Origin: Bacteroidales bacterium
GTDB lineage: Bacteria > Bacteroidota > Bacteroidia > Bacteroidales > UBA932
Length of the DNA: 61,534 bases
Reading direction: 5' to 3'
Assembly (NCBI GenBank): GCA_017558775.1
Contig: JAFYTP010000003.1
Location: forward strand, 1 to 61,534
Shown: positions 8,178 to 17,400 of the stretch, piece by piece
How positions within the stretch are numbered: the stretch's first letter is position 1
Layout: each line of letters starts with the position of its first letter
Program-made: the position numbers and the translations under genes
Notes under the pieces: generated by a model
Databases searched by the model: none
What the model was told of the DNA's origin: nothing
Seen by the model: the letters and a program-made list of their open reading frames with translations, nothing else

Positions 8178-9622
8178 TCTTTCACCGTAGCTTGGATGCG
8201 CTCGTCGGAGAACACTTCCCGGTAGGTGCCGCCGGTGCGGAACCGCACCTTGGCCTTGGTGAAATCGGGGACGTTGAACGAATAGAGCGTATCGTGATAA
8301 TATTTTCTGGGATTCTTCTGCGGGAGCACGAAAGGTTTCGTGCAATGGCCGTTCTCATCGATCGACGAGAAGTACACCTGCACATACAGCCCGTCCGCGC
8401 GGCGGCTGGAGAACAGGAACCAGCGGCTGTCGGAGCTCCAGTTGTGGAAGCTCTCCGAGAAGGGGCTGTTCACCTCGTCCAGAGGCCTGGATTCGCCGGT
8501 TTCCACATCCATCAGCCACAGGTCCGCTTCCTTATGGTCGATGGGGAACACGCTGAAATCGTGCTTGTTATACATCAGCCAGCGTCCGTCATAGGAAGGG
8601 CGCGGGAAACTGACGCTCTTTCCCTCCGCGCTGGCGGGAATCAACGTCTTGACATCGCCGAGCGCGCCCGTTTCCGGGTCGAAGCTCGCGTACATCAGGT
8701 CATATTGGACCTTCTCCACATTCTCCGGGACATCGTATGCTTTCGCCCGGCAGAAATACAGGGTCCTGCCGTCCGGAGAGAAAGCGGGAGAGGTCTCCAG
8801 ACTGTCTTTCGTCGTAAACCGGGGATCCACGATCAGGGAATGGTCCTCCGTGTCCATCACCACCAGGTCCGACGCCAGGTCGAACACCTCGATGGTGCGC
8901 TGGTCCCCCGTCCAGAAGGACTGCCGGACCGGATTGATCGACCCGGCCATCCATCGGCCTTCCGGATGCCAATAGCAGTAAGCGACATTGCCGATGGTGC
9001 TGTCCGTCTTGGTCGTCACCCACTCGCGCGCGCCATCATGCTGGAAATAGGTGGCACCGTGCTTGCCGCGGAGGTGGAACAGGAACTGCGAGGGATCCGT
9101 GGCATTGGCCGTATGGCAGCCCATGCACTGGCCCGGAGCCAGGGTGCTTTCGATAATGGGTTCCTCGCGGAAACTGTGGATATCACGCTGATAGATGCCG
9201 ATCCGGCTGTACGTCGTGTAGCCGGGCGCCATCTTCCGGTAAGTGATACCGTAATCCGTGAGCGGCGCGTCGCTCACATACATGATGAAATCGCGCCATT
9301 GCGTCCATCGTCCGCCCTTGCGGCCCAGGACGGTGAAATGAAGCGTTCCGCCTGCATTCTGCTCCGTGAGCTTATGCCAGGCGCGGACCGGGAAGGAAGC
9401 CCACCGGCCCTTGGTCTTGATTTCCCCGCCCTTGCTGCCGGTCACACGGACGAACACGCGGTCGTATTCCTCCGGCAGGTTGAAGTTCATCGGAGCGATG
9501 TCGACGGGGATGGTAACACCGATATAATCGGGATAAATGTCAGGAAGTTCCTCGAGAAAGTGCGTGTCCCGGGAACAGGCGGCGGCCAACAAGGATGCGG
9601 CGATCAGGATCCACTTTCTCAT
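8174..9622 (-). CDS. PD40/TolB-like beta-propeller lipoprotein with CxxCH heme motif (copy C)
   Basis: 482 residues from MRKWILIAA. An upstream in-frame extension exists, but the lipoprotein signal (LAAAC, Cys16) and the ATGA overlap with the preceding DUF6057 stop identify 9622 as the start. It has the shared IYPDYIGVTIPVDIAPMNF block, TYRKMAPGYTTYSRIGIYQ, heme motif CMGCH at 166-170, HLRGKHGATYFQHDG, PD40 repeats (SPAFSPDGRTLYFCRA and others) and the end block LPQKNPRKYYHDTLYSFNVP. Closest in layout to copy A. Coupled at both ends (ATGA with DUF6057 copy C and with the DUF4369 gene). Confidence 0.8.
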   Translation of the reverse strand: MRKWILIAASLLAAACSRDTHFLEELPDIYPDYIGVTIPVDIAPMNFNLPEEYDRVFVRVTGSKGGEIKTKGRWASFPVRAWHKLTEQNAGGTLHFTVLGRKGGRWTQWRDFIMYVSDAPLTDYGITYRKMAPGYTTYSRIGIYQRDIHSFREEPIIESTLAPGQCMGCHTANATDPSQFLFHLRGKHGATYFQHDGAREWVTTKTDSTIGNVAYCYWHPEGRWMAGSINPVRQSFWTGDQRTIEVFDLASDLVVMDTEDHSLIVDPRFTTKDSLETSPAFSPDGRTLYFCRAKAYDVPENVEKVQYDLMYASFDPETGALGDVKTLIPASAEGKSVSFPRPSYDGRWLMYNKHDFSVFPIDHKEADLWLMDVETGESRPLDEVNSPFSESFHNWSSDSRWFLFSSRRADGLYVQVYFSSIDENGHCTKPFVLPQKNPRKYYHDTLYSFNVPDFTKAKVRFRTGGTYREVFSDERIQATVKE

Positions 9623-11082
9623 TGCTCGCCCTCCCATTGCTTGAGCCGCTGCCAGGCTTTGTAATACTCGGCCGCCATGAAGTTGTTCTTGTTCTGGTTG
9701 TACAGGATGGCCATCATAAGGTCCAGCCCACCATAGGCAGTGATGAAATCGTCCTTGAAACGGACCTGGCGGATGTAGGCGTACACCGGATCCGCCGCCA
9801 CGCGGCTCTCGTCCTGGATCAACACTTTCTGCTCCCGGGCCCATTTACGATAGAAGAGGCTGTGTTCCAGGATATCCAGGTATTTCACGGCCCGGTCGTA
9901 CCAGCCGTTCACGATGTTGCACTGAGCGACGCGGGACATGAAGCGCCCGCTCTTCCGGCCGTTCTGGATGGATTCCTGCAGGTCGAAGTTGTACTGGAGG
10001 GTGATATTGGGCATGCCCATCATCCACAGCAGTTCGGCGGAAGTGATGTCGGAGAGATTATCCCGGATGCTGGGGAGGACCAACCCGCCCGTTCCACACT
10101 GGTAGAACTGCGTCATCCGCGCATCCAGCTGCCGCTCCATAAATAAGCAGAAATTGACGGAACAGGCGCTGACGGGATTGTGCGGCTGGTACTTCTCCGC
10201 CCGCTTGATGACATCCTGATAGCGTTCGTTCCGGATGAGCCAGTCATAGGCCAGAACCTCATAAGTGTCCTTGTCATAAGAAAGGGAAACGCCGATCCAG
10301 GTGCCGATGGCCAGCACCGCCGCCAGGGCGATGTCCACGATCCGCGGATATCGCATCCGGATGTCCAGACCGCAGATGAAGATGCACAGGAGTGTCACCA
10401 CCGGAATAATGACCTGCAAGGCCGGCAGGGATTCGATCAGCCGATAGTAGTTAAGCCCGAAAGCCGCGTCACGCGGAGGATACTGGGCTGCCAGGAGCCG
10501 GTACTGCGCAAAGAACACCGGCACCAGATAAAGAAGCATCACCAGGTCCGCCCATTTTCTCCCGACGATGCAGGAGAACAGGACGGGCACCACGATGACC
10601 GGCCCGACGAGCCACCAACCCAGCGGGATAAGCCAGAGCCGATGCCACCCCGCCTTGGCGAAGAGCGGGCACAGGGCCACGGCGATGATCAGGGCGACAG
10701 GATAGCTCAGGAGCACCTCCACGTCCCCCAGATGGACGAGCATCAGCAGGGACGGGAGGAAACTCAAGGCATAGAGCCCCCGATGTCCTTCCTTACCCGC
10801 GTACTTCGCGGCCCTCCAGACGAAGAGCTGCAGCAACACGGCCAGCAAGGCATGGACCAGGGCGCCGGCCCAGCGGACATAGAACAGTTGCACGAGGAAT
10901 TCCGACAACCAGTCGGCGAAGCCCCCCGGCAGCACCAGGCGCCCGCCGAGATACCCCCACGTGAAGAGGAACAGCTGGTTCTGTTCCTGATAATTGAGCG
11001 CCTGCGGATACAGCCACATCCAGAAAGAGAACACGGCCGCGCCCAGCAGGGCTGTCAAAACAATTCTGTAGCTTCTGTCCAT
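9619..11082 (-). CDS. DUF6057 family multi-pass membrane protein (copy C)
   Basis: 487 residues from MDRSYRIVLTALLG, chosen because upstream codons are not hydrophobic and run into the terminator-like hairpin. The N-terminal half has several membrane helices with the family motif NYQEQNQLFLFTWGYLGG and PGGFADWLSEFLVQLFY. The C-terminal half is TPR-like (SRVAQCNIVNGWYDRAVKYL, KNNFMAAEYYKAWQRLKQW) and lacks the aromatic YWxYY tail of copies A and B. Separated from the surface lipoprotein gene by 68 bases and coupled to PD40 copy C by ATGA. Function unknown. Confidence 0.78.
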   Translation of the reverse strand: MDRSYRIVLTALLGAAVFSFWMWLYPQALNYQEQNQLFLFTWGYLGGRLVLPGGFADWLSEFLVQLFYVRWAGALVHALLAVLLQLFVWRAAKYAGKEGHRGLYALSFLPSLLMLVHLGDVEVLLSYPVALIIAVALCPLFAKAGWHRLWLIPLGWWLVGPVIVVPVLFSCIVGRKWADLVMLLYLVPVFFAQYRLLAAQYPPRDAAFGLNYYRLIESLPALQVIIPVVTLLCIFICGLDIRMRYPRIVDIALAAVLAIGTWIGVSLSYDKDTYEVLAYDWLIRNERYQDVIKRAEKYQPHNPVSACSVNFCLFMERQLDARMTQFYQCGTGGLVLPSIRDNLSDITSAELLWMMGMPNITLQYNFDLQESIQNGRKSGRFMSRVAQCNIVNGWYDRAVKYLDILEHSLFYRKWAREQKVLIQDESRVAADPVYAYIRQVRFKDDFITAYGGLDLMMAILYNQNKNNFMAAEYYKAWQRLKQWEGEQ

Positions 11083-11105
11083 CCGGAACCGGTTTTTAGA
11101 AAGAA

Positions 11106-11129
11106 GGCAGCCGCTTTCCGGCGGCTGCC
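11106..11129 (-). terminator. Hairpin between the surface lipoprotein and DUF6057 genes
   Basis: A 9-bp perfect stem, GGCAGCCGC against GCGGCTGCC with a six-base loop, is followed on the minus strand by TTCTTTCT. It looks like a weak rho-independent terminator or attenuator that would set the first three genes (susC, susD, surface lipoprotein) at a higher level than the downstream six. No new TAnnTTTG promoter is visible between it and 11082. Confidence 0.55.
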
Positions 11130-11150
11130 CTCTCCGGGAATAGCGATTGA

Positions 11151-12647
11151 TTACTTCTTGGGCTGGAATCTCCACCAGGTGACTTCACCCCAACCCCAGA
11201 CATCCTCGCCGTTGCGGCAGATGAGGGTCATCATATTACCGTCCATATAGATGATCTCGTACTCGGTGGCCTTCTGGCCGCCGGCGTTGACGATGAACGG
11301 GAACAGGATACCGGACTCGGCGGGATCGTTGACCAGGTCACCCATCTTGTATCCCTCGCTCGCCTCCGTGGTCCAGTCGAAGTTCTCGACGGAGTAGGTG
11401 GAGGAGGTAATCTTGTCGCCGCCGGCATCGTAGGAGGTAACCACACCGTTCACGCTGTCGAACACCATATAGGCGTCCGAGCTGCCGTAACCGTAGGCGA
11501 CACCGCCGCTATGGGCGATCTGTTCGGTCTCCAGGTCTTCCGGGAGACAGCCCCACCAGTAGCCGGGGATGGCACCGGAAGCGACGTCGGCCTGGCCGCC
11601 TACGCCGATGTAACCGGCATTGCCCCAAGTAGCGCCGTCGATCGGCATCCAGGTCCAGGCACGCTCGCCGCTGCCGGCGAGGGCGGCATCCGGATCGGAA
11701 GCGTTCTTGAAGCGCCACCAGGTGGCCTCTCCCCAACCCCATTCTTCATTTTTGCCCTTGTAGATCAGCGACATCTGGTTCGGGTCGATGTAAATGACTT
11801 CGAACTCGTTGACGCGCTGTCCGCCGGTGTTGATGGAGAACGGCATCAGGATGGGAGCGTCCGTGGTGGTGAGGGTTCCGTAGAGGTAGTTCTCACCACT
11901 GGGATCGTAGTTCGTCATCGTATAGGAGCCCTTGGCGATGAGGGTGCCGTCTTCCTTGTAGGAGATGCACTCACCGTCCTCGTTGAAGATCATGTAGGCA
12001 TTGCTGCTGCCGTAACCGTACTCGGTACCGCCGGTATGATCAATCTGCTTGGTCTCCAGATCTTCCGGAGGACAGCCCCACCAGAAACCAGGGATGGCGC
12101 CGGAGGCGACATCGGCCTGGCCGGCCACGCCGATGTAACCGCAGTTACCCCAGCAGGCGCCGTCGATGGTGTACCACTTCCAGGCCTTGACACCGGACTC
12201 GCCGGTGAGTACCTTCACCTCGGGGGCGAGGTCGGCCGGGACATAGACATTGACGCTGCTGTCGAAGGAAACGACGGAGGCGTCCTGGTTGATGGTGGCG
12301 ACGGAGAATGCCTGGTTCGGGTCGGCACCACGCCGGGGCGTGATGTTGAACACGCCGGCGGCGCCGGTGTTCAGGACATTCTTGGAGCCGTCAGCCTTAT
12401 AATTGTACACCTGGACGGTCCGGGCAGGGCTCGTATGGTACTTGATATAGTTACCATCGGCCTGAGGAATCGTGCAGGCGGCATCGGCAAACTGGCCGTC
12501 GATCACGAAGGAACTCTGCAGGTCGTTCGCGGCGATGGGCGCGTCGGTATCCGGACCTTCGATGAGCACAGGCTCACAGGAGACCAGCAGGGCACCCGCC
12601 AGGGCGGCAATTGCGAAGTAGAATATCTTTTTCATGTTTCGTTTCAT
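11151..12647 (-). CDS. Surface lipoprotein with duplicated Trp-rich domain (SGBP-like position)
   Basis: 498 residues from 12647; a second ATG at 12635 (MKKIFYFAIAALAG) is an equally good start and gives a more typical signal peptide. Lipobox LVSC. An N-terminal domain (~30-150) with beta-rich, SusE/PKD-like character is followed by two tandem copies of a ~160-residue module (~156-314 and ~331-495). Each copy has WGNxGYIGVxGQADVASGAI, WWGCxPEDLET and the terminal WGWGExTWWRF. The position after susD is that of a surface glycan-binding protein, and the Trp/Gly-rich modules are compatible with carbohydrate stacking, but I do not recognise a named family. Confidence 0.7.
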   Translation of the reverse strand: MKRNMKKIFYFAIAALAGALLVSCEPVLIEGPDTDAPIAANDLQSSFVIDGQFADAACTIPQADGNYIKYHTSPARTVQVYNYKADGSKNVLNTGAAGVFNITPRRGADPNQAFSVATINQDASVVSFDSSVNVYVPADLAPEVKVLTGESGVKAWKWYTIDGACWGNCGYIGVAGQADVASGAIPGFWWGCPPEDLETKQIDHTGGTEYGYGSSNAYMIFNEDGECISYKEDGTLIAKGSYTMTNYDPSGENYLYGTLTTTDAPILMPFSINTGGQRVNEFEVIYIDPNQMSLIYKGKNEEWGWGEATWWRFKNASDPDAALAGSGERAWTWMPIDGATWGNAGYIGVGGQADVASGAIPGYWWGCLPEDLETEQIAHSGGVAYGYGSSDAYMVFDSVNGVVTSYDAGGDKITSSTYSVENFDWTTEASEGYKMGDLVNDPAESGILFPFIVNAGGQKATEYEIIYMDGNMMTLICRNGEDVWGWGEVTWWRFQPKK

Positions 12648-12665
12648 TTCTGGTGTAAGAATCTG

Positions 12666-14474
12666 CTACTGCCAACCCGAGAAGTCAAACTGGGAGCCCC
12701 AGCCTTCATTCTGGGTGAACTTGTACTCTTCACCGGCTCCGGCGGACAGGGAAATCTGACCGCTCGGGAGCGGGACAAAGCCCTTGGTGGCCTTATAGCG
12801 CTCACCGTATCCGCCATTGAACTTGGAAGCGTTGTTCTTGTCTTCCTCGCCCAGGTTCCAGATCTTCACGCCTTCCTGCTTGTTCAGGGCGGTGACGGCG
12901 TAGCTCTCACCGTAGCGGCGCAGGTCGTTGAAGCGGACGCCTTCGAAGTTCAGCTCCCAACGGCGCTCATTGCGGATGTTCTCCTCATTGAGCGGTCTGC
13001 TGGGCAGGCCGGCGCGGGCGCGGACCTTGTCGAAGGAAGCCTGGTTGCCGTTGATCTCGGCATCCATCAGCAGCACTTCGGCGAAGCGGATCAGGACCAT
13101 GTCGTTCACGCAGTTCAGCTGGTAGTCGTCCTCAGCTCCGGAAGACCAGACAAGGCCCGGGAACATCACGTTGGTGAAGGACTTCATGTACTTGCCATTC
13201 TCCTCGCTGTAAGCCATGACCGGCATGTTCTTGGTCTGATAGTAACCGGTTTCCTGGATGAAGGAGTCGCCGCCGTATTCATATTTACCGGAGAACTTAT
13301 CCACCGGCAGGACGGAAGCGTCCAGACGGGGATCGTTCGGCTCGATCGCCTTCCAGTCGGAGACCAGCGCGGGAGAGACCGGGCACATACCCCAACCCTG
13401 GCCGAAAGGCATGCACTCGCCGTTGGAATAGCTCTGCTCGCGGACGCCCATGAACAGGCAGGTCTGGTTCGCATAGCCGATCGTAGTGCTCCAGGAAGGC
13501 TGGGTGTTGAACTTGATGATGAACATCGCCTCGGGGTTGCGGGCGCCGTCATCCTCGACCCACTTGAAAGGCTTTCCATCGATGGTCTTGCCTTCGGAAT
13601 AGGGATTCTTAGGATCGCTGATGGAGCAGCGGTTGGTGTAAGCCCAGAGGTTGTGATAGTCGTCGACCAGTTTATAACCGGAATTCTTCACGCAGTCGTC
13701 GATGTACTTGCCCACATCGGCCTTGCCGAGCTTGGTGCCTTCGGCGATGTTGACGCCGATGGCATCGTTCGAATAAGCCGGGAGGGTGACTTCGGAGAGA
13801 TTGTAGAAGCCGGTGGCGAACAGCCAGGCGCGGCCCAGGAGGGCCTCGGCGGCGTACTTGTCCACATGGCCGTCACCGATGGCCTGCACGGCCGGCATAA
13901 TGTCAGCCGCGATCTTGCAGTCCTCGATGATCTGGCCCCAGAGGGCCTCACCGCTGATCTGCGGCAGGGTGGGATCGGCCGTGGACGTCACAGGGCAAGG
14001 GATGTTGCCGAACATGGAGGCCAGTTCGTAGTAGTACCAGGCGCGGAGGAAATAAGCCTCGCCCATGTACTGGTTGAGCTTGTCCGCCACGCCGCAGTTA
14101 GGCAGCGCCTCGATGGCGGCGTTCGCACGCGCGATACCTTTATAACGCTCGACATAGAAACTGTCGTACATATCGGCACCGACGTTCATCAGGAGGTCTT
14201 CCGCCTGGAAGACAGGGTCGTTCTGACCGCCGCCGCCCAGGGCGTCGTCGGACGCGGCGACGGACCACAGGAAGTGATTCAAGTGGACATCGCCGCCGAT
14301 GGCGGAATTCAGGTTGTTATAGATACCGGCGAGCATCTGCTCGGCATCGGTAGCGTTCACCGGGAAGTTACTGCTGTCTTTGGACCAGTAGTTGGTCGTG
14401 TCGAGGAAAGACTCACAGGACGCAAACGAGAAAGCGAGGGCGGCGAGAGCCGCAAGTTTCATCAATTTTTTCAT
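12666..14474 (-). CDS. susD-like: SusD/RagB family nutrient-binding outer-membrane lipoprotein
   Basis: 602 residues from MKKLMKLAALAALAF; nine further in-frame codons upstream are ignored because the signal peptide begins here and the gap to susC is then a normal 16 bases. Lipobox FASC (Cys20). The SusD_RagB fold is indicated by the N-terminal ESFLDTTNYW, the TPR-type helices (YKGIARANAAIEALP, GEAYFLRAWYYYELASMFGNIP) and the C-terminal RNERRWELNFEGVRFNDLRRYG typical of the family. It caps the SusC barrel as a surface lid that captures oligosaccharide. Confidence 0.95.
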   Translation of the reverse strand: MKKLMKLAALAALAFSFASCESFLDTTNYWSKDSSNFPVNATDAEQMLAGIYNNLNSAIGGDVHLNHFLWSVAASDDALGGGGQNDPVFQAEDLLMNVGADMYDSFYVERYKGIARANAAIEALPNCGVADKLNQYMGEAYFLRAWYYYELASMFGNIPCPVTSTADPTLPQISGEALWGQIIEDCKIAADIMPAVQAIGDGHVDKYAAEALLGRAWLFATGFYNLSEVTLPAYSNDAIGVNIAEGTKLGKADVGKYIDDCVKNSGYKLVDDYHNLWAYTNRCSISDPKNPYSEGKTIDGKPFKWVEDDGARNPEAMFIIKFNTQPSWSTTIGYANQTCLFMGVREQSYSNGECMPFGQGWGMCPVSPALVSDWKAIEPNDPRLDASVLPVDKFSGKYEYGGDSFIQETGYYQTKNMPVMAYSEENGKYMKSFTNVMFPGLVWSSGAEDDYQLNCVNDMVLIRFAEVLLMDAEINGNQASFDKVRARAGLPSRPLNEENIRNERRWELNFEGVRFNDLRRYGESYAVTALNKQEGVKIWNLGEEDKNNASKFNGGYGERYKATKGFVPLPSGQISLSAGAGEEYKFTQNEGWGSQFDFSGWQ

Positions 14475-14490
14475 AACGCTTTCGTTCTTA

Positions 14491-17400
14491 TTATTTGACA
14501 ATACACACAGCTACGCGGTTGGATTCGGGGCTGCGGGAAGCATCCCGGTCGCCACCGACGGCGGAGCGGATGATACGGCTGGCGGCGATGCCGGCCTTCT
14601 TGAGCATCTCGACCACCACGTCAGCGCGCTGCTCGGAGAGATCCTTGTTGATCTCGTCGGTACCGGTGCCGCTGTCGGCATAGCCGGTGACGGTGATCGT
14701 GGCGTCAGGATTGTCCTTCAGGATCTGCGCGATCTGGCCCAGCTTGAAGGCCTCGTCGGGACGGATCTCGGACTTGCCGATCACGAAGAACACGTCGTCG
14801 CTGTAAGGACCGGTGAAGTTGGAGCCGGCAGGAACCTTGACTTCCTTGACGACCTCCACGGGCACTTCCTTCTCGACGATCTTTTCGACGATCTTCTCGA
14901 CGATGCGCTCAGGCACATAGGCATTCGCCACATGGGCGGTCTCGGCATGCTTGCGGGTGCCGCCGAAGGAGAGGTTCAGGCCCACGAGGAGACCCTTGGC
15001 GTGCGGATAGTAACCCAGGTCGATACCCTTGGTCCAGCTGCTGAAGCCGGAGGAGGAACCCACCTCAGGGTCGAGGCCCTTGTACTTGGTGAAGACCCAA
15101 GGGTTCTGGGCCTGCACATACAGGTGGCACTGGCCGAACGGGGCGTTCTTCCACAGACGCTTGAAGTCGTAACCGAGGGTGACGGTCTGGATCCGGAAGA
15201 AGTCGGCATCCTCGATGAAGATGTCGGAGTTGTTCATATAGTTGTAGTTGGTACCGGCGACCAGACGGGGAAGGCGGTTGGAGGAGCCTTCGCCGTGCCA
15301 GTAGTCGTACACCTCGGTGGTGTAGTTGTTCCACTGGCTGTCGGTGTAACGGCGGTAGGCGCGGAACACCTGCTGGCCGAACATGCCGTAACCGCTCACG
15401 CCCAGGTCGAAGCCCTTGTAATAGACGGAGAAGTTGAGACCCACGTTGAAATCCGGGTTCGGATCGCCGGTCATCGTCTTATCGGCGTCGTTGATGACAC
15501 CGTCCTTGTTCTGGTCGACGAACTTGAGGTCACCGGGAACGATGTTGTCCACGATGGTGCCCAGGCCCTTGGCTTTCCACTCATCGATTTCAGCCTGATT
15601 CTGGAACACGCCGTCGGTCTCATAGGTCCAGAAGTAGCCGATCGGGAAGCCGACCTGCGCGCGGTACATCTCAGCGATGCCCTGGACGACGGAACCGGCA
15701 CCGTGGATGATGCCCTCATCGTTGGCGATACGGGTGACGCGGTTCTTGTTGTAAGCGCCGTTCACGCCGATGTTATAGGAGAAGTCCTTGCCGATGGCGT
15801 CATTCCAGTTCAGGGCGAGCTCGACACCGGAGTTGCGCACGTCACCACCGTTCTTATACGGGGCGTTGGCGCCGAAGTGACCCATGATCGGGGCGTTCAC
15901 CAGCCAGTTCTTGGTATCCTTCTGGTACCAGTCGAACGCGACACTCAGCTTGTTGGCGAACAGGCGGGCGTCGAAGCCCAGGTCCAGCTGCTGGGAGGTT
16001 TCCCAGGTGATGTCGGGGTTCGCGAGCTTGTCGGCATAGGCGCCGGTACCGGAATTCTGGGCGGTAGGGCCGGTATAGAAGGAGTAACCGCCATCGGCAG
16101 CACCCACGGAAATGGTGGAGAGGTACTGGAAATTGTCGATGTTGCAGTTACCGTTCTGGCCCCAGCTGCCGCGCAGCTTCAGGAAGTTCACCACGGTAGG
16201 ATTCCACCAGTCTTCGTTGGAAACCACCCAACCGGCGGAAACGGACGGGAAGTAGCCCCAGCGATGACCTCTCGCGAAGTTGGAGGATCCATCAGCGCGG
16301 AAAATCAGGGACAGCAGGTATTTCTCGGCGTAGTCGTAATTGACACGGCCGAAGAAGGAGACCAGGCCGCTGTCACCCCAGGTGGAACCGGAGATATCGC
16401 TGAGGGAAGGAGTGCCGTTGGTGTTGCCCACATAGGCGTACTTCCACTGGTTCGGCCAGAGGACGCCGCTGTTGCCGGCGCCGACGGACTCACCGAAGCC
16501 ACTGTGCTCGAGGGTGTTACCGACGAGGGCGTCGAAGTGGTGGTTCTTGCCGATGTTGAAGAGGTAGTTGACCGTATTTTCCCAGGACCAGCTCCAGCCG
16601 GCCCAGGCGCTCTGGCTGACGCTGTCGACGCCGCTGTAGGACGTGTCGGTCAGGCTGTAGATGAGACCGTACTGACGATAGGTGCCCGAGCTCATGTTGT
16701 AATTGAACTGGCTCTTCCAGATGAGGCCCTTGATGGGCTGGACCCGGAGGTTGGCGGACATGTTCAGGCCGTAGTCGTGGTTCTCGTTGTTGCCGCGGGA
16801 GGAATAGACCATCTCGGCGATCGGGTTGCTGATGGTGGAAACCAGGTTCCAGACACCGCTGTTCTTCAAGTAGTCATACTCCGTAAAGGAACCGTCCTCC
16901 AGATAAGCGGGGACCAGCGGGTTCGCGGAGAGCATGTTGAAGATATCGTTCCAGTAATGGTTGCCGGTGCCGATACCGCTCTTCTTGGACTGGATGAAAG
17001 TCAGGTTTTCACCGACGGAGATGATGTCCAGGCCATCCTTGCGCCAGAGCACGTGGTCCGAATTCAGACGGGCGGTGACGCGGGAGTAGTTGGAAGCGAC
17101 CGGCTTGCCGAAGATACCTTCCTGGTTGGCGTAGCTGACACCCATCGAGAACTTGGACAGGTCGGAACCGCCGACGATGTTCACGGCGTGGTTCTGGTTG
17201 GGAGCGTTCTCGTTGCGGATCAGGTCCAGCCAGTTGGTACCCACGAAGGAACCGTCCTTGATGCTGTTGTACAGCGCGGGGCTCAGGATGTTGGCCCAGT
17301 CGAGCTTCTCCTTGCCCATATTGAACTGCACCTGGTCCTGGATGTCCATATACTGCTGGGCGTTCAGGAATTCAGGCATCCGCAGCACATTCTGGACACC

